From contig NC_067204.1 in NCBI RefSeq assembly GCF_026262505.1, positions 24,831,300 to 24,895,299 of the forward strand: a stretch of DNA of 64,000 nucleotides. The letters run 5' to 3'. The position numbers and the translations under genes are program-made. Below the pieces are notes generated by a model. It had not been told where the DNA came from and did not search any database. It saw only the letters and a program-made list of their open reading frames with translations. The DNA comes from Trichomonas vaginalis G3. Taxonomy: Eukaryota; Parabasalia; Trichomonadida; Trichomonadidae. This document shows, one piece after another, positions 1-10,365 of this stretch; position 1 is the stretch's first letter; every line of letters starts with the position of its first letter.

Positions 1-1241
1 TTTTGGATTGGTTTCGATGACGCTTTCTATGCAGTTGCTGGATATCAAATCCTTGCAAATGGTCGTATCGTATATTCTCAAGACAACGCAAGAGAAGAAG
101 CATATATAACTTCAAACTCACAAACTACCGAACAAATAAAGAAAGTAGATGTTTTCTCAAAGACTCGACATGAAGATGTATGGAGTCATTCGGGAACATG
201 CAGAACAGGACAAATTGTTAGTGGTCCAATTACAGCAGGAAAATCATTTGATTTTAAGCTTCGTTTAAGAATTCCTGTTAGAAGATTCCTTCCATTAGAA
301 GCTATTCGATTTATTCCAGCTTTTGCAGGAAACATTCAGCTTAAAGTAAAGTTCAGTAGCGACGCCTTACAATGCACATCTATATCTGTAAATGATATCA
401 TTGCTTTCAATCCAACTCTTAAAGTTGCATTTGCTTCAGATTCAAATCCACCGACAAATAAATTTGTTCCATGGAATGAACCATTCACTATGATAACGAA
501 GGCAGTAGAAGCTAGTGGAACAGTTACTATTACAACTGTAACCAGCAACTATTTCGAACAAAGATGGATTTTAATGAATGTTTCATTCATCCAAAGTCAT
601 TCTCTTTAGACCCTAACATTTATACAGAACTTGTAGAACATTATACAAACGAGGCTTTATGTTTTCCTGTTAAAGTTATGGATTGGATTCCTATGGACGG
701 TTCATTCTCAAAGAATACAGATAGTTCAAGTGCAACATTTACAGCAGCTTATACGCCTATTAATGTTAAAAGTATTTGGGCACTATTTAGAAAGAAAGAC
801 AACTATTATGTTAATTTTGAGAACCCTAAGTTTAAATATCTTCAGCTTTCCATGGGAGCTTATGGAAATATGCCTGCAGAACCTGAAAAATCATATGGAC
901 CTGTATTTTATGAAATGGTTGCGAACGCTTGCAATACAAACAATGATATGATTGGATTTAATGAAGATGTTATGAGGTCATTGGTGGATGATGGTAGTGT
1001 GGAACATAAATGGGATAGCTATGACAACACACATTTCTTATGTGGTTTTCCAACAGAAGTGGACTTTTGCTTCCAGCAAGGTCAAACATCTACTGCTCCA
1101 ATAACATACAAATTGTCTGTTAAAGGACCTATTGAACTAGCAACTGAAAACGTACCAAAGCCACTTATTGGATTTATGAGGGATTGTTGCTTTGCCATTC
1201 AGGTGCGTGCTAATGGCATCCCCAATAATAAGATTAGATGA
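1..1241 (+). pseudogene. Major capsid protein, copy 1 (left-truncated by window)
   Basis: This stretch is the same gene as 7,120-8,670 and encodes a protein of the Polinton major capsid type, which builds the icosahedral shell from double jelly-roll subunits. The assignment rests on position before the small virion genes, on length (about 500 residues when judged from copy 2) and on a general resemblance of the beta-rich sequence to the capsid region of element B at 32,845-34,475. No short signature motif is diagnostic, so a profile search is needed to be sure. The copy is broken and enters from outside the window. The next gene, a membrane-anchored protein, starts 65 bases downstream on the same strand. 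Confidence 0.6.
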
Positions 1242-1305
1242 CTATAACTTAGCTACGGACGACAGTGAGGAATAAAGGATGAACGTTTATTTTTAAAGCT
1301 TATAA

Positions 1306-1764
1306 ATGAGTTCTTCATCAAGCTCTCGTGAACCTTCACCATCTATGAAACAAACTTTACCAAACGATTATGGAGCACCTATTGAATATTTCTTACGAGC
1401 TGCACAATGGCAAAGAGCAGTCTCACCAAGGTTAGGTGTTCCACCAGCTCCTGTCAAAAATAGCATTTGGTCAAGTCCTTATATAAAATATGGTCTCCCA
1501 CTAGGTTTGCTAGCTACAGCAGGAGCAGTAATGATGTTGAAAAGAAATAAAGCAAATGTTGTAAATAATACTGAAGTAGCTGAAGTTAAACAAACTCCGA
1601 CACCATCGCCAAAACCAACGCCTTCACAAACAACACCTTCAATGACTCCTGAACCTATGGAATTACAAACTCCTGTTCAAAAGTCAACTCCAAAACCGAC
1701 TCCAACATTTAAACCAGAACCTACACCACAAATAAATCGTAAAACTCCTGCGTTTCCTTACTGA
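1306..1764 (+). CDS. Membrane-anchored Pro/Thr-rich virion-type protein, copy 1
   Basis: This open frame of 152 residues has a Ser-rich start, a single hydrophobic segment at about residues 65-78 (YGLPLGLLATAGAVMM) followed by Lys/Arg, and a C-terminal third of Pro-Thr-Pro repeats. The layout suggests a one-pass membrane protein with an extended, possibly glycosylated or linker-like tail. It lies directly after the major capsid gene on the same strand, which suggests a virion or membrane-interaction role. No family was recognised. The copy at 8,709 has a diverged tail. Confidence 0.6.
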   Translation: MSSSSSSREPSPSMKQTLPNDYGAPIEYFLRAAQWQRAVSPRLGVPPAPVKNSIWSSPYIKYGLPLGLLATAGAVMMLKRNKANVVNNTEVAEVKQTPTPSPKPTPSQTTPSMTPEPMELQTPVQKSTPKPTPTFKPEPTPQINRKTPAFPY

Positions 1765-1812
1765 AAAAATAACGTTATTTTTATTTAATATTAAAATTTT
1801 TATTTGATTGAA

Positions 1813-2055
1813 ATGACGACTAAAGTCACTGAAGCAATGAAACAAAAGTTTTTGGTAGAATACATTAAATCAGGAATTATTCCAGAAGGTTTTTACATTC
1901 ATACTATGAAGGATGGTAGAGTTCAGTTTAGAAAGATAAAGCAACCATTAGATAAAGAAGGAATTTTGAGAAAGATTAAACTTCATGAGGACAACATTGC
2001 TGAACTTAAGAAGAAGTTAGAAGAGTTGGAGAAAGCAGACGACAGTGAGGAATAA
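1813..2055 (+). CDS. Small coiled-coil protein, copy 1
   Basis: The ATG at 1,813 gives an 80-residue protein. The first half has mixed hydrophobic and basic residues. The second half (from about residue 48) is a Lys/Glu/Leu heptad pattern (LRKIKLHEDNIAELKKKL) typical of a short coiled coil, ending in acidic residues. It follows the membrane-protein gene by about 50 bases. It is probably an accessory structural or scaffold protein, but no family is recognised. The same gene recurs at 9,212, where an assembly gap interrupts it. Confidence 0.55.
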   Translation: MTTKVTEAMKQKFLVEYIKSGIIPEGFYIHTMKDGRVQFRKIKQPLDKEGILRKIKLHEDNIAELKKKLEELEKADDSEE

Positions 2056-2074
2056 AGCAATGAATTCAACAGGG

Positions 2075-2116
2075 TAGAAATGAGGTTAGAAATCGGGTTA
2101 GAAATCGGTTAGATCT
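2075..2116. repeat. Short GGTTAGA iteron cluster
   Basis: Four related units (GGGTAGAAATGAGG, then GTTAGAAATCGG variants, ending GTTAGATCTCACC) resemble the core of the large arrays in element B. The same cluster, slightly shorter, lies at 9,497-9,540 in the second copy. It shows that the two elements share this repeat family. Confidence 0.6.
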
Positions 2117-2226
2117 CACCACTTCACCTAAATTTATTTTTGTGCTATGTTTTCATACGTGTGAGGGTGGTGATATCATTTATTTTTATTTTATTTTTTA
2201 AAATTATTTTTATTTTTTTGGATGTA

Positions 2227-2511
2227 ATGACAGAACAAAAGCAACTCATACAAATCAAAACATATAACAAACATACATTTAAACATTTATTCTTCCTTCC
2301 TGAGCATAACATGTTCTTTCAAATACATCCGAGACCAGTTGACTTTTCATTGACTGTTTATAAAGATAGAAATAGTTATATCATTAAACCATACGATGAC
2401 GAAGGTAAGTTATGTAAATTGTACGTTAAGAAGTTAGAGAAAGTTTATGGCTTCAAGTATGACTACAATAGGGTTAACACTGATGATGAAGATATTGAGG
2501 AAAATTTATGA
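2227..2511 (+). CDS. Small unknown protein, copy 1 (94 aa)
   Basis: The ATG at 2,227 is chosen because upstream in-frame sequence is low-complexity T-rich leader. The protein has a basic N-terminal half, aromatic residues and an acidic C-terminus (DDEDIEENL). There is no signal peptide or membrane segment. An identical-length copy lies at 9,650-9,934. A repeat of the GGTTAGA type (2,075-2,115) sits between this gene and the previous one. Function is unknown. Confidence 0.55.
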   Translation: MTEQKQLIQIKTYNKHTFKHLFFLPEHNMFFQIHPRPVDFSLTVYKDRNSYIIKPYDDEGKLCKLYVKKLEKVYGFKYDYNRVNTDDEDIEENL

Positions 2512-2794
2512 GAACATTAGTGAAGTTGTTAGTGAGAACGATAGTGAGGTGAAATTGTTGGCGGCTTTGTAAATATTTAAGGTTAAGTTAGTTTTTGCGT
2601 TCATGTTGTAAAATATACGTTAACGGTTTTGTAAAGTGTCAAATTCACAAGTATTGGGTAAGGTGGAACGCAGTGCCACCATACCAAGACTTGTATACTA
2701 ACTTTGACAACAGTCCGGAAATGATTTGTCATGACTTCATCGTAATGAGTGTAAATGACCCAAAAATAATGTTTCATTAATGGTTTCAGGTTAT

Positions 2795-2910
2795 TCAATA
2801 ATTAATTATTTTGAATAACTGAAGTGTCACTACGTCACATGTGTCACTCGGTTAATTAACTTCTCTGAAAAAATGAGACAACATGACATTTTGACAACAC
2901 AGCAGGATTA
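2795..2910. repeat. GTGAC-type intergenic repeat, copy in direct repeat 1
   Basis: This is one of about 16 copies in element A of a ~120-bp repeat. It contains TTCAATAATTAATTATT, then three GTGAC-type pentamers (GTGTCACTACGTCAC...GTGTCAC), then TGACATTTTGACAACA. Copies sit beside the helicase and KilA-N genes. Confidence 0.8.
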
Positions 2911-2939
2911 ATGCAAAAATAAATTCAAATCATACTTTA

Positions 2940-4317
2940 TAAAGCATCATTTACAGGTATTTCATCGTCAGTAAATGAATCCTCATTATCGTTTGGTTCA
3001 ACCTGTTTTATATAATCCTTTCATTTCTTCTTTCAAAACATAACACCATGTTTGTTTACCATTTATTCTTCTCTGTTTCCTATCACATTTATCCTTAATG
3101 CTCATTTGGAAATTCTTGTCTTTCATGTCTGATGGTTTGCAGAATAGAGCATTTTTACATGTCATACCTGCACTCAATTCATCATAATGTGTATTTATCC
3201 ATTCATCTAAAGGATTTGTTGATAATTCAATTAAATCTTGTTTGGCTTCAGTCATCGGTATGATTCGTACATTAAATGATGAAAGGTCGTAATTGATAAA
3301 ATATGTTAAAAGGTTATCATAAAATTCAAATTCCTTTGTGCATGAATTCATCAAATTCTTGAAGTAATTAAATTGACCTTGAATTTACCATTGACCTTAA
3401 AACCACGTATCTTCTGTCTCCAACTTCAATTTTGACAGGGTAGACGTTGTTAGTTACGAAAATGAAGTTTGCAACATTCTGAGCAGTTCTTCTGGGTTGA
3501 TTCTTTTCATTAATTCTAATCTCATTATCCGTAATAATTGATTTCAAAGCGTTGAAGTTTGCGAGTCTGTCTTCACCAACATTCTTGAGTTCATTAAGTA
3601 CAAGAAACATTTTATTCTCAACTACTGAGTTGAAATTACCCGTTAGCTCACTTATTTCAGTAATGTTTTTACATGAATAACCAGCGAGAAGTTCAGAAAT
3701 AATGTCTGTGAATCTGTTTTTACCTGTTCCCTGAAGTCCTTTCAAAATAATTGCTGTTTCATTCTTGATTCCAGGATGTTGAATCATTGATGCAATCCAG
3801 CCGAGAAGAGGTATTTATACACTTCATCATCGTTATTATCACAAATGGCTTCTTTAATGAAATTCATAAACATCTCAATTTTGAGTAATCAGGCTTTTCA
3901 AGAATGTTGTATTTATAACCCTGAAACGTTGAGAAAACATCTGGAGAATCAATTTAAAGCAAACACCCTTAACGGTTAATGAGGATAATTGATTTAATAG
4001 TACGTCCCATGCTGTTATGGTTTTACCTTCTTCTTTAAATAATTTAATCATTTTGAGTGACTCTTTCATGTTTGATTGAAGACGAATGATATTTGATTCA
4101 TTTTGTCGTGGATATTATAGTCCTTTTGAATGAAATATTTATTTCCAACAATCTACAAAACGGATTACACGTGATAAATCCTCAATTACTTCAGAACTGT
4201 TTTTATACTGATGATTTTCAGCCTTGCGTCTAATATCTGTTATCAAAAACGAGTCATCAAGTTTTGATATCAAATGTTATTTTTGGCTTACGTAATAAAG
4301 GTAAAACATATTCATCA
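2940..4317 (-). pseudogene. Primase-helicase, 3' part, copy 1
   Basis: This is the C-terminal (SF3 helicase) part of the gene seen whole at 10,366-12,678. It is cut off where direct repeat 1 ends and polymerase sequence begins. It is broken in several places and is a fossil fragment. Confidence 0.85.
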
Positions 4318-5360
4318 GATGAAGAGACGATTATCATTGCGAGCCTATGACGAAGCCGGTTGACCATTATAGATCATTACATAGATCCCTTATAAAATTA
4401 GTTCAAGGTGTCTGATGAATGTGAAGTGTGTGGCAAGGATATTAGTGACTTACGATGGAGCTATATTAGGACGATGCGAGAAGTATAAATAAGAGATGAA
4501 GTAAGAAGTTGTTTGAGTTAAGGTTAAAGTATAAGAAAGAAGGAAATCCTTTGCAAGAAAATATAAAGCTCATTCTGAACAGTATTTATGGCAAACTATT
4601 CTATCTCCTATTGAGTCAAAAATAACCATAGTAGATGACAAAGATGCTATAAGATATGCCATCAGAAACTACAACCATATAGTGAAGTTCGAAGGTTTGG
4701 ATGGTTCAGATAAAACTATTTTCAAGCTAACGAAAAGCATTTGCAGACACTTTAACTTCTGTCCACTTGGTGTTAACATTCTGTCTATGTCAAAACGTAT
4801 TATGAATGAAGTGTTTTGCACGATTGAAGACATAAACTATTATCATTTTATCGGATACAGATTCGATGCACATTTACAATGAAGACATACCACGTTTAGC
4901 TCATGAATTTAAGAAGAGATAGAGATAGAAGAACTTATTTAAAAACCCTGGTCAGTTTCATAGTGACTTCGCAGAAATAACACCTGGAAAACAAAGTTTA
5001 GCATACAAGTCAATATTTTGTGGAAAGAAGACTTACATAGACTTACTCACTAACGATTTAAATGAAGTTGCATTTCACTGCAGAATGAAAGGCGTGAAGC
5101 AAGATGTTATTGCTTTAACCGCTAATGAAATGTTTCCTGAAGCTATACAATGCTATTACAATGAAGATAAAGGTTTAATGGTTCCGCAAGGAACATATGA
5201 CAAAGACTCTGAGTTCAGTTTAATGAAACTTTACAAAGCACTTTATGATGGTCAAGAGATTGGATTTGACTTATGTAAGTCATGTCAACCTTGCTTTGAA
5301 GAGAAGTTTAACTTCTCAATAACGACTAAAACAAGCTTTATTCGTAAGTTGAAGTTCTGA
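4318..5360 (+). pseudogene. Protein-primed DNA polymerase B, C-terminal part
   Basis: The region encodes the palm and thumb part of a family B DNA polymerase of the protein-primed type used by Polintons. Visible marks are an NSIYGK motif (about 4,576-4,594, the Kx3NSxYG motif of the B family) and a TDS-type palm motif near 4,855, followed by a Lys-rich thumb region with KKTYID (about 5,026-5,043). In Polintons this enzyme replicates the element from its protein-capped ends. The N-terminal exonuclease part is absent because the region abuts the end of direct repeat 1. The remnant is broken in several places. This is the only polymerase remnant recognised in the window. Confidence 0.8.
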
Positions 5361-5455
5361 GGTCATTTATTTTTGTCAGCAATGGGGTCATGAATGAGGT
5401 CAGCAATGAGGTCATGAATGAGGTCATTTATTTTTGTCAGCAATGAGGTCATTCA
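5358..5455. repeat. Short tandem repeat, GTCAGCAATGAGGTCAT type
   Basis: Units of about 24 and 40 bases built from GAGGTCATTTATTTTTGTCAGCAATG and GAGGTCATGAAT repeat four to five times right after the polymerase stop codon, with no coding potential. Confidence 0.7.
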
Positions 5456-5467
5456 TGATAAAAATAA

Positions 5468-5492
5468 GCCGCTAGCGGCAAGGGCGAAGCCC
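5468..5492. terminator. GC-rich double hairpin between convergent genes
   Basis: A perfect 12-bp palindrome GCCGCTAGCGGC (5,468-5,479) is followed by GGGC-GAA-GCCC (5,482-5,492). They lie between the convergent ends of the polymerase remnant (+) and the unknown minus-strand gene. Such GC-rich stems stand out in this AT-rich DNA. A role in 3'-end formation is an inference. Confidence 0.35.
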
Positions 5493-5509
5493 ATGTGGTC
5501 ATTTACAAT

Positions 5510-6218
5510 ACTGCGATGGTAGAGTTTAAGAGTTGTGCTTCAATGTAGAGACAGTCCTTATGGTCTGGAGGTAAGAACACTGGGCAGTTATGGTCATGAG
5601 TGGAGAACATGTCTATCCAAAACTCACGATTGAAGCAGTTAATTTATAGTATTTAGGGTTAGGAAGTGGTGTAGTTCTTGTATGACCAATGAACTCATTT
5701 TCAACTCCCTTACTTAAGTTTGAAATATAATATAGCTTGCTTTCTATCCCAAATGCAGGTGTTACAATTCTTGAAAATTCATTTTTCCTCGGAAGCATTG
5801 CATCATAATTGAAAACATTCTTGAAATCATCATTGGTTCAGAGATTTGAAATCTTATACGTAATGGATTTTCTTTCTCTTTAGCTACTTCATTGAATGGT
5901 GAGAATACAACAAACTGACAGTCATGAGTTCCATCTTCATTTTCATTAAATTCATAATGAAAGTCTATAGATTTGTGGCTGACTACCTTCTTCTTTCAGT
6001 TGTGCAAGAAACTCACGTAAAGGCTGTAAAGTTTGTACTTCAATGTTAAACTTTTTCTCGAACATTTCATTAAATGAAATCATACATTGCAACAATGTTG
6101 TATCGTCTTTAAAGTATTTGTATATGTGAATGTTTTGGGCGCTTAAAGACTGTTCGTCATTTTCTATCTCGACTTGAAGTATAAAGTCAACTTTCCTAAA
6201 TGCACGTGTTATATACAT
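5510..6218 (-). pseudogene. Unknown element A gene, minus strand
   Basis: A minus-strand coding region starts at the ATG at 6,218 and reads for about 230 codons' worth of sequence. The first 85 residues are Phe/Leu-rich and soluble-looking, with a later Asn/Asp/Glu-rich part. There is no membrane segment or motif that I can name. It faces the polymerase remnant. By position it could be a virion protein, but this is only a guess. The region is broken in a few places. Confidence 0.4.
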
Positions 6219-6378
6219 AGATGTTAGCCAATGTACTTCTCTTCATTTATGTTCACAATCCAGTCTGTGGAAACTTAAACGTTACTCTCTGTTCCCCTTA
6301 TTTGACGTCAGGGTTTTCACTACTGAACGCAACAGATAAAGGTATTTGTCTATACATTTAGTTCATTAAAAAAACCAT

Positions 6379-6640
6379 TTACTCTTTCTTCACTTCAGCT
6401 TCTTTAGCTTTCTTCAGCTCTTCTCTAGCTTTCTTCGCGAGCAAACGTGGGTTCTTCTGTCTTCCAGCAGCTAATGCAGCTAGTTGTTTTTCACTAAGTT
6501 TTCTCTTTGTTGCTTTTGTTCTTGTTTTTGTTCCTTCAGTTCGGATAAAATTTGCTCGCGAATTTCTTTCTTCAATGCTTCAACATCTATGACCCTTGGG
6601 TCTTGTCCGTAGGACTTGTCTGAGTCATTTGACTGCAGAT
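6379..6640 (-). pseudogene. Small Lys/Ala/Glu-rich basic protein
   Basis: Minus-strand sequence encodes a charged helical protein: an N-terminal acidic/Gln-rich part and a C-terminal part with AALAAGRQKNPRLLAKK and Lys/Glu repeats ending at a stop at 6,379. Such a composition suits a nucleic-acid-binding or coiled-coil protein. The start is unclear and the frame appears broken. It lies head-to-head with the plus-strand gene at 6,688. Confidence 0.35.
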
Positions 6641-6687
6641 AAAAAACAAAATTAAAACTTTAACCGATGTAAAATGAGCTTGTCAAA

Positions 6688-7083
6688 ATGAAGAGATCTA
6701 TATATTTAAATGACGCCAGAGGAATACAACATCCTTTCTATTACGTAAGTCAGAGTAAAGATGGTAAAATATATGTAAGAAAAAGAAAGGTTCCATTAGC
6801 GAATGCAGAAAGCGACAACATTAAGGTGCATGGCAAGGGTGAAGTCCACGAAGCCCATATAAAACCTTCTGTTCAAACTGAGCCACCAAAAGAACCAGAA
6901 GAAAGAAGCCAGATGTACTTTCAATAACGAACCAAGAGCTTATGCAAGGTGAATTTCATTGAAAAACAAACCGAGTCAAAGAACCCTGACCCGCCAGTGA
7001 AAGAAGTTGAGACAAAAGAGAATGTACAGTTCATTGAAAATGTCAAGAACAACTTCCACCACGAATGCCAAGAAGAAGAGTGA
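6688..7083 (+). pseudogene. Small unknown hydrophilic protein
   Basis: The ATG at 6,688 opens a protein with a basic first half (ISYL-type strand, then YVRKRKVPLANAE) and a Pro/Glu/Lys-rich second half. Coding-like sequence with the same composition continues to about 7,083. It precedes the capsid gene on the same strand and may be co-expressed with it. It is not recognised as any family. It is broken about once. Confidence 0.35.
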
Positions 7084-7119
7084 GAATAATGAAGTAAATA
7101 GATATTTTTATATACTGAA

Positions 7120-8670
7120 TTGAACGAACAGCTAAACGAATTTACTCCAGCAGAGCATATTCATCAGATTCGCTCATATTTCGATATCATAGACAATGCA
7201 GTTCAAATTGGTGACACTAATAGAAAATATTCTGACGCAAAGATTCCATCACAACCTGGAACTGCTAAAGATAACACATGGGTACATTCAATCTCTCACC
7301 TCCTGGTGAAAATATGTTGGACCTTTACAATACATTCATTACGTATAAAATGGAAGGTCAATTTATTGTAGATAAAGAAATTGGTTCAGGTTCCAATAAA
7401 AAAACCCACCAGGATTTTGGATTGGTTTCGATGACGCTTTCTATGCAGTTGCTGGATATCAAATCCTTGCAAATGGTCGTATCGTATATTCTCAAGACAA
7501 CGCAAGAGAAGAAGCATATATAAACTTCAAACTCACAAACTACCGAACAAATAAAAGAAGTATGTTTTCTCAAAGACTCGACATGAAGATGTATGGAGTC
7601 ATTCGGGAACATGCAGAACAGGACAAATTGTTAGTGGTCCAATTACAGCAGGAAAATCATTTGATTTTAACTTCGTTTAAGAATTCCTGTTAGAAGATTC
7701 CTTCCATTAGAAGCTATTCGATTTATTCCAGCTTTTGCAGGAAACATTCAGCTTAAAGTAAAGTTCAGTAGCGACGCCTTACAATGCACATCTATATCTG
7801 TAAATGATATCATGCTTTCAATCCAACTCTTAAAGTTGCATTTGCTTCAGATTCAAATCCACCGACAAATAAATTTGTTCCATGGAATGAACCATTCACT
7901 ATGATAACGAAGGCAATAGAAGCTAGTGGAACAGTTACTATTACAACTGTAACCCAGCAACTATTTCGAACAAAGATGGATTTTAATGAATGTTTCATTC
8001 ATCCAAAGTCATTCTCTTTAGACCCTAACATTTATACAGAACTTGTAGAACATTATACAAACGAGGCTTTATGTTTTCCTGTTAAAGTTATGGATTGGAT
8101 TCCTATGGACGGTTCATTCTCAAAGAATACAGATAGTTCAAGTGCAACATTTACAGCAGCTTATACGCCTATTAATGTAAAAAGTATTTGGGCACTATTT
8201 AGAAAGAAAGACAACTATTATGTTAATTTTGAGAACCCTAAGTTTAAATATCTTCAGCTTTCCATGGGAGCTTATGGAAATATGCCTGCAGAACCTGAAA
8301 AATCAATACGATGTATTTGAAATGGTTGCGAACGCTTGCAATACAAACAATGATATGATAGGATTTAATGAAGATGTTATGAGGTCATTGGTGGATGGGT
8401 AGTGTGGAACATAAATGGGATAGCTATGACAACACACATTTCTTATGTGGTTTTCCAACAGAAGTGGACTTTTGCTTCCAGCAAGGTCAAACATCTACTG
8501 CAATAAAATAACATAAAATGTCTGTTAAAGGACCTATTGAACTAGCAACTGAAAACGTACCAAAGCCACTTATTGGATTTATGAGGGATTGTTGCTTTGC
8601 AATACAAGTAGAGAGTCAGGCATACCAATAATAAGACTTGACGACTATAACTTAGCAACTGACGACAGTG
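7120..8670 (+). pseudogene. Major capsid protein, copy 2
   Basis: This is the fuller copy of the capsid gene. The product is a beta-rich protein of about 500 residues with short hydrophobic strands and no signal peptide or membrane segment, as expected for the double jelly-roll capsid of Polintons. Its position is right before the membrane-anchored protein, as in copy 1. It is broken in several places. No clear ATG is seen at the expected start; sequence similarity to capsid begins near 7,120. Assignment is by composition, size, context and resemblance to element B, so a profile search should confirm it. Confidence 0.6.
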
Positions 8671-8708
8671 AGGAATAAAGGATGAACGTTTATTTTTAAA
8701 GCTTATAA

Positions 8709-9163
8709 ATGAGTTCTTCATCAAGCTCTCGTGAACCTTCACCATCTATGAAACAAACTTTACCAAACGATTATGGAGCACCTATTGAATATTTCTTACG
8801 AGCTGCACAATGGCAAAGAGCAGTCTCACCAAGGTTAGGTGTTCCACCAGCTCCTGTCAAAAATAGCATTTGGTCAAGTCCTTATATAAAATATGGTCTC
8901 CCACTAGGTTTGCTAGCTACAGCAGGAGCAGTAATGATGAAAAGAAATAAAGCAAATGTTGCAAATAATACTGAAGTAGCTGAAGTAAACAAACTCCGAC
9001 ACCATCGCCAAAAACCAACGCCTTCACAAACAACACCTTCAATGACTCCTGAACCTATGGAATTACAAACTCCTGTTCAAAGTCAACTCCAAAACCGACT
9101 CCAACATTTAAACCAGAACCTACACCACAAATAAATCGTAAAACTCCTGCGTTTCCTTACTGA
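8709..9163 (+). pseudogene. Membrane-anchored Pro/Thr-rich protein, copy 2
   Basis: This is the second copy of the gene at 1,306-1,764. The Ser-rich start and the hydrophobic segment are preserved, and the Pro/Thr-rich tail differs from copy 1. It is broken about twice relative to copy 1. Confidence 0.65.
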
Positions 9164-9211
9164 AAAAATAACGTTATTTTTATTTAATATTAAAATTTTT
9201 ATTTGATTGAA

Positions 9212-9497
9212 ATGAACGACTNNNNNNNNNNNNNNNNNNNNNNNNNCGACTAAAGTCACTGAAGCAATGAAACAAAAGTTTTTGGTAGAATACATTAAAT
9301 CAGGAATTATTCCAGAAGGTTTTTACATTCATACTATGAAGGATGGTAGAGTTCAGTTTAGAAAGATAAAGCAACCATTAGATAAAGAAGGAATTTTGAG
9401 AAAGATTAAACTTCATGAGGACAACATTGCTGAACTTAAGAAGAAGTTAGAAGAGTTGGAGAAAGACGAAGTGAGGATAAAGCAATGAATTCAACAG
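9212..9497 (+). pseudogene. Small coiled-coil protein, copy 2, spans assembly gap
   Basis: This is the second copy of the coiled-coil gene at 1,813. The first codons are separated from the rest by 25 N bases, and the sequence beyond the gap matches copy 1 closely. Whether the gene is truly disrupted cannot be judged across the gap. Confidence 0.6.
9222..9246. other. Assembly gap (25 N)
   Basis: A run of 25 N bases. Sequence either side resembles direct repeat copy 1, and the flank GACT appears just before the gap and CGACT just after it, so the true gap may be near zero or an overlap. Confidence 0.99.
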
Positions 9498-9649
9498 GGT
9501 AGAAATGAGGTTAGAAAGGGTTAGAAAGGGTAGATCTCACCACTTCACCTAAATTTATTTTTGTGCTATGTTTTCATACGTGTGAGGGTGGTGATATCAT
9601 TTATTTTTTATTTTATTTTTTAAAATTATTTTTATTTTATTTGGATGTA

Positions 9650-9934
9650 ATGACAGAACAAAAGCAACTCATACAAATCAAAACATATAACAAACATACA
9701 TTTAAACATTTATTCTTCCTTCCTGAGCATAACATGTTCTTTCAAATACATCCGAGACCAGTTGACTTTTCATTGACTGTTTATAAAGATAGAAATAGTT
9801 ATATCATTAAACCATACGATGACGAAGGTAAGTTATGTAAATTGTACGTTAAGAAGTTAGAGAAAGTTTATGGCTTCAAGTATGACTACAATAGGGTTAA
9901 CACTGATGATGAAGATATTGAGGAAAATTTATGA
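9650..9934 (+). CDS. Small unknown protein, copy 2 (94 aa)
   Basis: Identical in length and, as far as read, in residues to the product at 2,227-2,511: a basic N-terminus and an acidic C-terminus. It is the last plus-strand gene before the convergent helicase-primase, with about 430 bases of repeat-bearing intergenic DNA between them. Function is unknown. Confidence 0.55.
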   Translation: MTEQKQLIQIKTYNKHTFKHLFFLPEHNMFFQIHPRPVDFSLTVYKDRNSYIIKPYDDEGKLCKLYVKKLEKVYGFKYDYNRVNTDDEDIEENL

Positions 9935-10365
9935 GAACATTAGTGAAGTTGTTAGTGAGAACGATAGTGAGGTGAAATTGTTGGCGGTTTTGTAAATATT
10001 TAAGGTTAAGTTAGTTTTTGCGTTCATGTTGTAAAATATACGTTAACGGTTTTGTAAAGTGTCAAATTCACAAGTATTGGGTAAGGTGGAACGCAGTGCC
10101 ACCATACCCAAGACTTGTATACTAACTTTGACAACAGTCCCGGAAATGATTTGTCATGACTTCATCGTAATGAGTGTAAATGACCCAAAAATAATGTTTT
10201 CATTAATGGTTTCAGGTTATTCAATAATTAATTATTTTTGAATAACTGAAGGTGTCACTACGTCACCATGTGTCACTCGGTTAATTAACTTCTCTGAAAA
10301 AATGAGACAACATGACATTTTGACAACACAGCAGGATTAATGCAAAAATAAATTCAAATCATACT

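Larger units (their letters stand above)
1..4317. repeat. Direct repeat, copy 1 (pairs with 7,415-11,737)
   Basis: Base 1 aligns with base 7,415 and base 4,317 with base 11,737. The copies are nearly identical apart from scattered small indels and substitutions. The match stops abruptly inside the helicase gene, where copy 1 switches to polymerase B sequence. The unit carries capsid, membrane protein, two small genes and the 3' part of the helicase-primase. Confidence 0.95.
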